Source of the DNA: Chara braunii
Taxonomy: Eukaryota > Streptophyta > Charophyceae > Charales > Characeae
DNA: 35,986 nt
Assembly: GCA_003427395.1 (NCBI GenBank)
Contig: BFEA01000664.1
Span: forward strand, 135,001 to 170,986
Reading direction: 5' to 3'
Each line of letters begins with the position of its first letter. The stretch's first letter is position 1. Of the stretch, positions 10,774 through 20,257 are shown one piece after another. The notes beneath the pieces are model-generated. The model searched no databases. It had not been told where the DNA came from and worked only from the letters and a program-made list of their open reading frames with translations. The position numbers and the translations under genes were made by a program.

Positions 10774-11019
10774 CTCATAACTGTCAGCGAGGGACTTGCA
10801 GCAGGGCAACCTGTCATGTATACAGGGCCCCCACTTGACCTTTGGTTATGGACTGCAAGTGGTTTAGTCTGCGTCACAGGGTAGGGATTATACTGCCATG
10901 TATACAGCAACGTCACCCTACCCAAAGTTCATAGCTGCCAGTAGGGAGGACTCACGGCAGGGAAGCCTGTCATGCATATAGGACCCTCACTTGGCCCTTG
11001 GTTATGAACTACGAGTGGC
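10774..11019. repeat. Diverged direct repeat, period ~154 bp
   Basis: 10774-10863 and 10928-11019 align along their length. Shared landmarks are TTCATA-CTG-CAG, GCAGGG-A-CCTGTCATG, AT-AGG-CC-CACTTG and TTGGTTATG-ACT. A further partial copy (TGCCATGTATACAGC) lies near 10893. Function unknown. Confidence 0.75.
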
Positions 11020-11887
11020 TAGCATGCGACAGTATTTCTCATGATTAAGAAAAATCAAGGAAAAATGGTTGTTTGTGGTGAGATTTTTTTTAAGTATAAA
11101 CTGTGAGTTTTATTTGGAAGAAAATTATGAGAGTTTGCTCACTGAGCAAATCTTATGGGTAAGATTGACAAAGTGTGTAACAAGTGTGAAGAATCCTACT
11201 CATGAAAGTAGGATTTATGGACACATAGAATGATTTTTCTTTATTTTGAAAGACTAACTGAATATTAACACCCATCCCTTTGATAAATCACTAAAATGAG
11301 TGGCTTTCGAATGACACTAATGACTTGTGGGACTGAGCTTAACGGGACCCTACCCATAAGGTATATTTGTGATATGTGTGATGGGGTCAAACGCCCTAAT
11401 CTTCTGGATTAAATGAAAGACTGAGGTGTCTGGTTAATCCTCACAATGGGGTGTTCCTTTGAGGAAGAGCTCTAAAAGGACTGTATAGGTCAGTTGAGCT
11501 TGCGTAATTGATGTGTGAAAAGACAAGAGTCTAAATAAAGATTGAGGTCCTGAAATTTGACACACCACTGAGTTTGAGTTTTAGCGAATGATAGGGTGAT
11601 CAGGATGCCCGGCACGACAAAATATCGCTCAAAGCGACCGGGAATGGTGTAGCCTCGGGATTGATTATTGGGTGGTACCCTACTTGTAACTGCAGTTAGT
11701 GGAACGTGGTTTTATCCACCTATTAGATTAGAGGTTGGGGTGTGCCAGTGTTGGGCCGATTATTCGGCTACCTACCTTGGTTAGGAATTAAATGAGATTT
11801 CTTTTACCACTGACTTTGCTTAGTCGTTTTGAGAGATCAAGGCTTGAAGTGATATAACCTAATGATCGTTTTTAGTTACGTTATTGA

Positions 11888-11917
11888 CTCGAGAAAGTTA
11901 TTATATACTTTCTCGAG
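11888..11917. other. Perfect 11-bp hairpin upstream of the polypurine tract
   Basis: CTCGAGAAAGT (11888-11898), an 8-base AT loop, then ACTTTCTCGAG (11907-11917). It lies about 60 bases before the polypurine tract. It may be a structured 3' end or a transcription stop, but neither can be shown here. Confidence 0.6.
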
Positions 11918-11954
11918 ACAACGTTTAAGATGACATTTGAATAAGAATGCTTGG

Positions 11955-11991
11955 TGCGACGGGGACGTCACTTAATAGGGTCCGGGAAGAC
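11955..11991 (+). promoter_or_regulatory. Polypurine tract and conserved block before the 3' LTR
   Basis: GGGACGTCACTTAATAGGG leads into the purine-rich GGGTCCGGGAAGAC (11978-11991), immediately before TGTCG. The polypurine tract primes plus-strand synthesis and marks the start of the 3' LTR. A close match of block, tract and TGTCG recurs at 29251-29279, which supports the assignment. Confidence 0.75.
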
Positions 11992-11998
11992 TGTCGTA

Positions 11999-12024
11999 CC
12001 AAATACCCTTACAAGGGTATTTGG
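11999..12024. other. Terminal 12-bp hairpin at the LTR start
   Basis: CCAAATACCCTT, a two-base spacer (AC), then the exact complement AAGGGTATTTGG, seven bases inside the LTR end. Near-identical copies lie at the other end of this block (20232-20257) and at the LTR start at 29.28 kb. Confidence 0.9.
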
Positions 12025-12652
12025 CGTGCTTTTCGCAAGTCACGCCGGTACGGCCTCGACCGGAGTTGATGGTTCGCTTGCGGGTGGGGGTTGAGTTCTG
12101 CCCGGATGAGTGGCGCGTGCGGTACGTTGATGGTGGGTGCAGCCTTGCGCAGCCAGGGTGTACGTGGAGTGACAGGTCAATGAGACGCACGACCCTCGTA
12201 CCCTGATTTTGTTTTATGTTCCCGGAGTTTATATTTATTTTTACTATTTTTTTTTTTTTTATTTCTACTTTTATATTTTAACGGAATGTTTCTGACGCAG
12301 TGACTGATTCCGAGACCGACGTTGGGACCAACGGGCCTAGCTCCGACTTGCACGCCCACGAACTGTGGAAAATAGGCCTGAGAGGACTGTTGCTGGCGGG
12401 CCTGCTCAATTTGTACACTAACGAACTGGTGGACTACAGACCTCAGTTCAAGCTACGTTGTAAGGAGACGGGTACTACAATCCTAATTTACCTAGGGACG
12501 GTCGTTGCCCTTGGCTTGCCCTTCCATCTACAGGCGTCCTGTAGGACCAACAGTTGCGGACAAACTGCTGATAGGCCTATGGGACTGCAGCTCGAAGGAC
12601 GCAAAGGGTCGCTGCGGCACTGCCCGCCAACCACGATCTGTTGTGAGAGGTG

Positions 12653-12830
12653 TGAGCCTGAACATGCCCTGCGGGACCCGTAAGTAGGTGGACCATACCC
12701 GGGCGCAGTAGCGAATGGCGGCCCGGTGGGGAGGGCATTGTGGGGAAACTGCGGCAATGCTATGGCAAGCTGAAGTTCATAAGGAAACCGTCCCCTCCAC
12801 TTCGGTGTTCAAGGTTCTCATTTGGATGCT
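12653..12830. other. ~178-bp segment present in one X arm only
   Basis: In the mirror arm, sequence matching GAGAGGTG (12645-12652) runs almost directly into GTTACCACC (12834 onward) near 19600. The segment has no visible terminal repeats or duplicated flanks, so insertion and deletion cannot be told apart. Confidence 0.7.
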
Positions 12831-13369
12831 ATTGTTACCACCAAAACCTGTGCTAGGACCGCTGCGCCTCGGACCATGTCACAGGTCTGCAACAGGCCCT
12901 CGCCACCGGCCTTATGGACGTTGCCTGTGTGTGGTATGCCCTTTGGGGGCTGAGGTGGTGGTGAACTCCGCCTTAGCAGAGCAAGCCGGAGGAGGTTGCG
13001 GAGTAGGCTGAGGCAATAGCTACTAAGCAAAGCGCTCATCAGACCTTGGCTGCAGAGGAAATAAATAAATAAATAAATAAAATAAAATAAAATAAAAAGA
13101 TCGAACCAACCGGCAGCAGGTTTCTTCCGACGTTTCCCTCAGGATAGCTGGGGCTGTCGGACAGCCTGTCGGTCGTGACGGGGTCCGCTGCTATAGGGAG
13201 CAGCGTTAACCGAAGAAGGAGGCAGAACGGCTTCACTTCGATTCAACGCTGAATAGAAAGTGCAGCAGTGGGATTAGAGTTGGCAAGGGAGGCTCTGGGC
13301 AAAGAGGGAGCACCGATGAACTGAGTGGGCGGACACAGCAGGGGAAAATGGTGAATGCTTGAATGAACC

Positions 13370-14060
13370 CGGATGGAGTGCGCGTCGGGGTGCATTCGAA
13401 GATGGAGGAGAAGGGGAGAATTGGCTCTGGGGAACGAGAAAATGAATGCCCTAATCTGTTCTTGATGAAATCAGGTAGGAAGAGATAGTAGGTAGAGGTT
13501 TTTAGGCCGGGCAAATCAGAATATGATGTCAGTTTGGGTAGAAAGTGAGAGGGCTGAGAGTTAGTAGAGAAAAGAGGTGCGTGGGAGATGGCGGGAGGCG
13601 AAGAAGGAGAAAGACAGAAAAGTTAATCTCGCTCGTTTCTTAGCGAAAACGAGCGAGAGAAGAGGCGATTCTGGGGTTAAAGCCCCTGGTGAGTTCATTG
13701 GTGATGTTAGTTTTAGTATTGGACTACTAGGAAAAAGGTTAGTAAGAAAACGGGGTGCGCCGAGACATGGTGGAGAGGGAAGATAGTGGGAGTGAAAAGG
13801 TTGAATCTCACTCGGTCCTCGACGGATTCGAGCGAGATAGGATGCCAAATGGGGGTTTCCGGGGATACCGAATTCCAATCTAAAGTTAGATTAGTCGGGA
13901 GATTGGAAGGTTTGGAGTTAGTAAGGATAGAGGTCACACCAACGCTATCGGGAAGCAGGCATGGCCGGGTTTGGAAGATGGATTTCTCCCTCGATTCAAT
14001 GTGAAAACGAGTGACATAAAAGGCAAGAGTGAGGCGCCTTGGTTGGGCGAATTTGATTTT
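13370..14060. repeat. Diverged ~178-bp tandem array in arm X
   Basis: This is the mirror of the array at 18390-19080, where TCGCTCG/CACTCG blocks followed by a GAGAT-type block recur near 18430, 18608, 18786 and more weakly 18964, a steady spacing of about 178 bp. Here the reversed blocks are near 13995, 13830, 13645 and 13460. Confidence 0.6.
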
Positions 14061-14168
14061 TGGAGTTAGTATTAGCAGAAAGCGTAGTAAGATAGGCAGA
14101 ACGGTAGTTCTAAGCTCCGGTCGGGGGAGTGATAGGCTGATGTATGAATATGGAATGAATCTACCCAC
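13713..14168 (-). CDS. Unassigned 151-codon open frame, antisense in arm X
   Basis: Not recognised. It begins MGRFIPYSYISLSLP and is open for 151 codons on the strand opposite to the element. The matching frame in the other arm (18275-18724, plus) is 149 codons and ends about two codons earlier. It runs through the ~178-bp tandem repeats and is rich in Ser, Pro, Leu and Thr with no domain or motif. Retention in both arms may only reflect their recent duplication, so it is more likely repeat-derived than a gene. Confidence 0.12.
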   Translation of the reverse strand: MGRFIPYSYISLSLPRPELRTTVLPILLRFLLILTPKIKFAQPRRLTLAFYVTRFHIESREKSIFQTRPCLLPDSVGVTSILTNSKPSNLPTNLTLDWNSVSPETPIWHPISLESVEDRVRFNLFTPTIFPLHHVSAHPVFLLTFFLVVQY

Positions 14169-14247
14169 GTTGTACGGATAAATTCATTCGATTTTGTATA
14201 TCCCGTTGTAGAGCGCAGTATGAGGGGAGGCGGATCTGACTACGAAA

Positions 14248-14505
14248 TCAAAATTTCAAGAGGGTGGGTGTTTTCTTTGCTATGGAAGACAGATACTTTG
14301 CGTTGGATATATCTCCCCTTTCTTTTGGGGAGGGTTCATTCCCGTCGCGTACACTTTGAACCTTCGCCAGGTGCTGCAGCCGTTCGAGCTCGATGATGAG
14401 GATAACTTGTGCTGGAGTTAGTGTAGAGAGAGGGAGAGAAGGAGCACTTACCTTGCGCTGCATGCGGTCATGTACTAGTGGAAGATTCATTCCGGTTTTG
14501 CTCAC
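14248..14505 (-). CDS. Unassigned 85-codon open frame, antisense in arm X
   Basis: Not recognised. It opens MSKTGMNLPL and includes a helical stretch IIELERLQHLAKV (about residues 36-48), then a charged tail ending TLLKF. In the other arm the same frame (about 17935-18194, plus) has a TAG at the seventeenth codon where this copy has CAG. A 40-base segment with good splice signals (GTAAGT at 17992, TACTAAGTCCAG at its end) lies within it on the antisense strand. Coding status is doubtful. Confidence 0.15.
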   Translation of the reverse strand: MSKTGMNLPLVHDRMQRKVSAPSLPLSTLTPAQVILIIELERLQHLAKVQSVRDGNEPSPKERGDISNAKYLSSIAKKTPTLLKF

Positions 14506-15768
14506 CTGCGACCGGAGCAGCGAGGAACAACAACGAGTTTGGGAACTGGCCTATTAACCGGTGTGCCAACCACGTTGCTGTACAGAGCTGAAGTGAGGTC
14601 AGCCGCAGGGATTGGAGACATACTGGTTGTCCGGTACGTTGTTCACTGCCGGCTGAACCAATTGGAGGCGAACGGTAAGGAAGGGGTTACCCGTTTGACC
14701 GGTGCAGTACTTACCCCAAGAAGTATATTTGGCTACGTGAGAGTGAAGGTCTTCCTTTGGTGACGAGGCCATGACCGTTGCTTTCATCGAACTTTTTCCA
14801 TTGTCGACTCCTGGACGAGAACCGTCCTTCTATCGTTCGTTGGTGCCACAGTACGTAAGGTGGTGTTGCCACTATTCTGCAGGGTTGTATCGCTCACAGG
14901 ATTTCACAGCTCTGACCAAGCAGGGTGTCGTTCAAGTTGTTGCTGCAGATTACAGCTGGCGAGGGAACGAGGTTGCAGGCCTATATGTGCACTGGTGCGC
15001 TGCTCACTTTCCGTTTGGAGAAGTGAGGGGCGAACGCAGTAGTTGCAGAGTTGATTACTGACTGGTGTGCCACGCACCGCATCGAATTGTGCATGAGGCG
15101 AGACCGGTTGTGGGACGACAGACTTACCTGTTGGCTGGTGTGTTGTTCAGGCTTACTAAGGGAAGAAGCAGGAAGCAAGCTACTAGGCGTTGGCAGGGGG
15201 CAAAGGTGTGATGTAGGGGGAATGGTTGAACTGCAAAGGAGGTGGAGTTGTGAGTTCAAAGCTCGCCAGGGGGTGGACGTCGGCAGTCTGGTTGGAGTTT
15301 GACCAAGCGGTTGTTACTTGGCCGCCATTGTAGAAAAGGAGACTCTTTAAAGTTTTACTAAGTCATATAGACAAACCGAACTTTGAAAAGACAAAATCTG
15401 ACTAAATCCTTAGTTTTGTAAAAATTTCGGTTGCGCTTCCTGTAGAGAAAGTGGCTTACCAAGATTTATACAAGACCAAGTATAACAAAAGATCTCAGAA
15501 AATGCAGAAATCGATCTAAGTAAAAGTAAACTTAGCTCAGAAAAAGCAGGAACTGAAACTAACTCCTATGGCTCTAGCACGTGGTGAGCATCTAAAGCAA
15601 CTACCTATCAAAACTGAAACTCGGACTAAGCAGTAGCCTCACTCAGTCTCATGCAGGCCAAACCACAGAAGTAAGTACTCTCACCATCCCAAAGTCAACC
15701 TCGTCAAACAATAGTTCGTAATCTTTGAATGACTTATCTCTTTATTCCCAGCTTACATAAGGTGTAAA

Positions 15769-16600
15769 GTCAGGTCACCCAAACTTATGAGACATCCCTG
15801 ACCCAAGCAGGATATACATAAAACAGGGGGCACAACTACTTCTCTCTTATTTGGGCATATGACTATGTCATTCTAGTCGCCCTGAACTGTTAAAATAGCC
15901 AAATTGTATATCTCTCTCTGAACTTAATCTTCAAAGTGGGCGTAGGACTGAGCCATTCATCTTAGAAACAATGCTCAGCCGGCCCAAGTTACCTTTAGTT
16001 ATACTCTTAGTTGTACTCTCTTCAAGTTGTGATAGGCTATAGCCAGGCCACCCAAACTTACGGGACCCTATCTAACTAGCCTGTTCTTAAATAAGATAAT
16101 AATAAAATTTAGTTAATTTATAACCTTTGGGTTCCAGCATGTGGGAGGCTTTGAGTCAGACCACCTGAACATACAGAACAGTATGACTCTCTGCTTGATT
16201 TGTTCCTCTCTTATTCAACTTGTACGAGGCATTGGGCTACACCACCTAAACTTATAGAACGGTCTGCCCTCTGTCAAATTTACTCCCTCAGAAAAAGGCA
16301 GGAAGAGGCTGAGTCATCTAAACTTATGGAATGGCTCATACCTCCTCGTTCAAAACCAAATAAACAAAGAAAACCCCAAAATAAACAAGGCAACCAAGGC
16401 ACCTGAACTTACAGAATGCACTTGGCCCCTGAAAAAAGTCAAGCACAACTAGCCCTAGCAAGTCAGAGTAACTAGACCACCCAAACTTATGGGAATCTGT
16501 CTGGTCATCTAGGCAAACAAAAATAAACATAGCGTTGGGCCCTCCAAACTTATGGAGATTCTCCCAGCCTTTGGTTGACCCAATCAAATACATGCAATAC
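15769..16600 (+). other. Array of about ten stem-loops with AACTTA loop, copy 2
   Basis: This is the same ordered set as 4061-4830. Where the cores differ, pairing is often kept or improved. GTCAGG now pairs with CCTGAC (15769-15802; poor in copy 1). GATAGG pairs with CCTATC (16031-16072) where copy 1 has TAGAC with GTCTA. CTGAGC pairs perfectly with GCTCAG where copy 1 has a G-T wobble. GAGTCA pairs with TGACTC (16153-16189). One loop has changed to AACATA. Confidence 0.78.
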
Positions 16601-16720
16601 TGTCTTCCCTCCCATCCTTCCCCCCAGATACAATTCCTTTTCATAATCTGCTTTCACGCTGTCAACAAAAACTGAAACTGAGATTACACATGCATTCCCT
16701 TACTTAATATGGATTGTGTC

Positions 16721-16769
16721 CTGAAAGTCAAACTGAAAGTCAAACTGAAAGTCAAACTGAAAGTCAAAA
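16721..16769. repeat. 12-bp repeat, four copies
   Basis: CTGAAAGTCAAA occurs four times in succession, against two at 4989-5014 in the other core. Confidence 0.95.
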
Positions 16770-18389
16770 TAGGGAGACAAACAATATATTCAGTCAAACA
16801 TAGTAATGAATACAAGTAAGGGTTATACTGGGTTTATAGAGGAAAAACAATGATTACCTTACAGGTCTCTGCCTCCAGAACTCCTCCTGAGTTCCGGTAG
16901 AGCTCCCGCAATCGGTGGGGCGAACCTCCCACAGAGGCCTTCGCACAGATTACGGGTTGCAATCCCGCCTGCCGCCTTCCTCTCAGAACCAATAGACTAG
17001 ACTTAGAGGAAGAAAGGCAGAAATAGAATCATTAAGTCTCTCAGATCCAAGGAGGATGCGCTCAGACTCGCGTAAGAGGGCCTTGTTATCTTCACGCGCC
17101 TGAGGGCCCCGCAATGGCGGCCAAGTAACAACCGCTTGGTCAAACTCCAGCCAGACTGCCGACGTCCACCCCCTGGCGGGCTTTCAACTCACAGCTCCAC
17201 CTCCTTTGCAGTTCAATCATTCCCCCTACATCACACCTTTGCCCCCTGCCAGCGCCCTGCAACTTGCTCCCTGCTTCTTCCCTTAGTAAGCCTGAACAAC
17301 ACACCAGCCAGCAGGTAAGTCTGTCGTCCCACAACCGACCTCGCCTCATGCGCAATTTAATGCGGTGCGTAGCACACCAGTCAGTACTCAACTCTGCAAC
17401 TACCGGGTTCGCCCCTCACTTCTCCAAACGGAAAGTGAGCAGCGCACCAGTCCACATATAGGCCTGCAACCTCGTTCCCCTCACCAGCTGTAATCTGCAG
17501 CAACAACTCGAACGACACCCTGCTTGGTCAGAGCTGTGAAATCCTGTGAGCGATACAACCCTGCAGAATGGTGGCAACACCACCTTACGTACTGTGGCGC
17601 CAACGAACGATTGGAGGGCGGTTCTCGTCCAGGAGTCGGCAGTGGAAAAAACTCGATGAAAGCAATGGTCATGGCCTCGTCACCAAAGGAAAACATCCAC
17701 TGTCACGTAGCCAAATATACTTCTTGGGGTAAGTACTGCACCGGTCAAACGGGTAACCCCTTCCTTATCGCTCGCCTCCAATTGGTTCAGCCGGCAGTGA
17801 ACAACGTACCAGACAACCGGTATGCCTCCAATCCCTGCGGTTGGCCTCACTTCAGCTCCGTACAGCAACGTGGTTGGCACACCGGTTAATAGGCCAGTTC
17901 CCAAACCCGTTGCTGTTCCTCGCTACTCCGGTCGCAGGTGAGCAAAACCAGAATGAATCTTCCTCTAGTGCATGACCGCATGTAGCGCAAGGTAAGTGCT
18001 GCTTCTCTTCCTCTCTCTCTACTAAGTCCAGCACAAGCTATCCTCATCATCGAGCTCGAACGGCTGCAGCACCTGGCGAAGGTTCTAAGTGTACGGGACG
18101 GGAATGAACCCTCCCCAAGAGAAAGGGGAGATATATCCAACGCAAAGTATCTGTCTTCCATAGCAAAGAAAGCACTCACCCTCTTCAAATTTTGATTTCG
18201 TAGTCAAATCCGCCTCCCCTCATACTGCACTCTACAACGGGATATACAAAATCGAATGAATTTATCCGTACGACGTGGGTAGATTCATTCCATATTCATA
18301 CATCAGCCTATCACTCCCCTGGGCGGAGCTCAGAACTACCGTTCTGCCTATCTTACTACGCTTTCTGCTAATACTAACTCCAAAAATCA

Positions 18390-19080
18390 GATTCGTCCAG
18401 CCAAGGCGCCTCACTCTTGTCTTTTATGTCACTCGTTTTCACATTGAATCGAGGGAGAAATCCATCTTCCAAACCCACCCATGCCTGCTTCCCGATAGCC
18501 TTAGCGCGAGCTCTATCCTTACTGACTCCAAACCTACCAATCTTCCTACTAATCTAACTTCAGATTCGAATTCCCCATCCCCGGAAACCCCCATTTCGCA
18601 TCCTATCTCGCTCGAATCCGTTGAGGATCGAGTGAGATTCAACCTTTTCACTCCCACCATCTTCCCCCTCCGCCATGTCTCGGCGCACCCCGTTTTCTCA
18701 CTAACCTCTTTCCTACTAGTCTAACACTAAAACTAACATCACCCATGAACTCGCCAGGGGATGAAACCCCGAAATCGCCTCTTCTCTCGCTCGTTTTCGC
18801 TAAGAAACAGCGAGATTTACTTTTCTGTCTTTCTCCTCCTTCGCCTCTTGCCAACTCCCCTGCACCTCTTTTCTCTACTAACTCTCAGCCCTCTCACTTT
18901 CTACCCAAACTGACATCATATTCCGATTCGCCCGGCCTAAAAACCTCTACCTACTATCTCTTCCTACCTGATTTCATCAAGAACCGACAAGGGCGTTCGT
19001 TTTCTCGTTCCCCATAGCCAATTTCCCCCCCCTCCTCCACCTTCGAATGCACCCCGACACGCACTCCGTCCGAGTTCATT
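18390..19080. repeat. Diverged ~178-bp tandem array in arm X'
   Basis: Blocks recur at about 18430, 18608, 18786 and, weakly, 18964. Each has a TCG-CTCG/TTTTC core followed by a GAGA-rich block and long C/T stretches. It mirrors 13370-14060. The monomer length is in the usual satellite range but there are only about four units. Confidence 0.6.
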
Positions 19081-20231
19081 TAAGCATTCACCCTTTTCCC
19101 CTGCTGTGCCCGCCCACTCAGTTCGTCGCTGCTCCCTCTTTGCTCAGCGCCTCCCTTGCTCTTCCCAATTTCAATACCACTACTGCGCTATCTGTTCAGC
19201 GTTGAGTCGAAGTGAAGCTGCTCCGCCTCCTTCGGCTAACGCTGCACCCTACATCAGCGGACCCCGTCACGACGACAGGCTGTCCGACAGCCCGAGCTAT
19301 CCTGAGGGAAACTTCGGAAGGAACCGGCTGCCGGTTGGTTCGATCTTTTTATGTTATTTATTTATTTATTTATTTATACAGCCAACGTCTGATGAGCGCT
19401 TTGCTAAGTAGCTATTGCCCCAGCCTACTTCGCAACCTCCTTCGGCTTGCTCTGCTCAGGTGGAGTTCACCACCGCCTCAGCCCCCAAAGGGCATACCAC
19501 ACACAGACAACGTCCATAAAGTCGGTGGCGAGGGCCTGCTGCAGACCCGTGACATGGTCCGAGGTGCAGCGGTCCCAGCAGAGGTTTTGGTGGTAACAAC
19601 GGCACCTCCCACAGCAGATCGTGGTTGGCGGGCAGTGCCACAGCGACCCTTTGCGTCCCTCAGGCTGCAGTCCCATAGACCTATCAGCAATTTGTCCGCA
19701 ACTGCTGGTCCCACAGGACGCCTGTAGATGGAAGGGCAAGCTAAGGGCAACGGCCGGCCCTAGGTAAATCATGATTGTACTACCCGTCTCCTTTCAACGT
19801 AGCTTGAACTCAGGTTTGTAGTTCACCAGTTCGTAGGTATACCAAATGAGCAGGCCCGCGAGCAGCTGTCGTCACAATCCTATTTTCCACAGTCGGCAGG
19901 CTTGCCGGTCGGAGCTAGGTCTGTTGGTCCCGACGTCAGTCTCGGAATTAGTCACTGCGTCAGAAACATTCCGTTAAAATATAAAAGTAGGAATAATAAA
20001 AAATAAAAATTCTAAAAATAAATATAAACTCCGGGAACATAAAAAAAAATTAGGGTATGAGGGTCGTGCGTCTCATTGACCTGTCACTCCACCTACACCC
20101 TGGCTGCGCAGGGCTGCACCCACCCTTGACACACTGCATGCGCCGCTCATCCAGGCAGAACTCAGCCCCCACCCGCAAGCGAACCATCAACTCCTTTCGA
20201 GGCCGTACCGGCGTGACTTGAGAAAAGCACG

Positions 20232-20257
20232 CCAAATACCTTTGTAAGGGTATTTGG
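20232..20257. other. Terminal hairpin at the right end
   Basis: Mirror copy of the hairpin at 11999-12024, with one mismatch in the stem (CCAAATACC...GGTATTTGG) and spacer GT. It ends seven bases before the element end. Confidence 0.88.

Larger units (their letters stand above)
10388..11954 (+). other. 3' untranslated interior with a direct repeat
   Basis: About 1.6 kb between gag and the polypurine tract. No protease, reverse transcriptase, RNase H or integrase motifs were seen in any frame, and stops are dense. It contains the 154-bp-period direct repeat and a hairpin described separately. It looks like filler typical of a non-autonomous element. Confidence 0.6.
11992..15330 (+). repeat. 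Arm X (5' part of the 3' LTR)
   Basis: Begins TGTCGTACC next to the polypurine tract and ends GGCCGCCATTG at the core. It carries the terminal hairpin (11999-12024), a T run (12247-12260), a TAAA-type microsatellite (13060-13098), the ~178-bp tandem array (about 13370-14060) and many short palindromes. A ~178-bp segment (about 12653-12830) is missing from the other arm. No protein is recognised; its longer open frames lie on the strand opposite to the element. Confidence 0.85.
15331..17111 (+). repeat. Shared core C, copy 2
   Basis: Second copy of 3624-5347, same orientation, between different arms. It starts at the same base (TAGAAAAGGAGACTC). The shared part ends GCGCCTGAG at 17104, followed by a 7-base joint GGCCCCG before arm X'. 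Compared with copy 1 it has about 23 extra bases near 16450-16475, four rather than two 12-bp repeats, and stops that break the frames open in copy 1. Confidence 0.88.
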
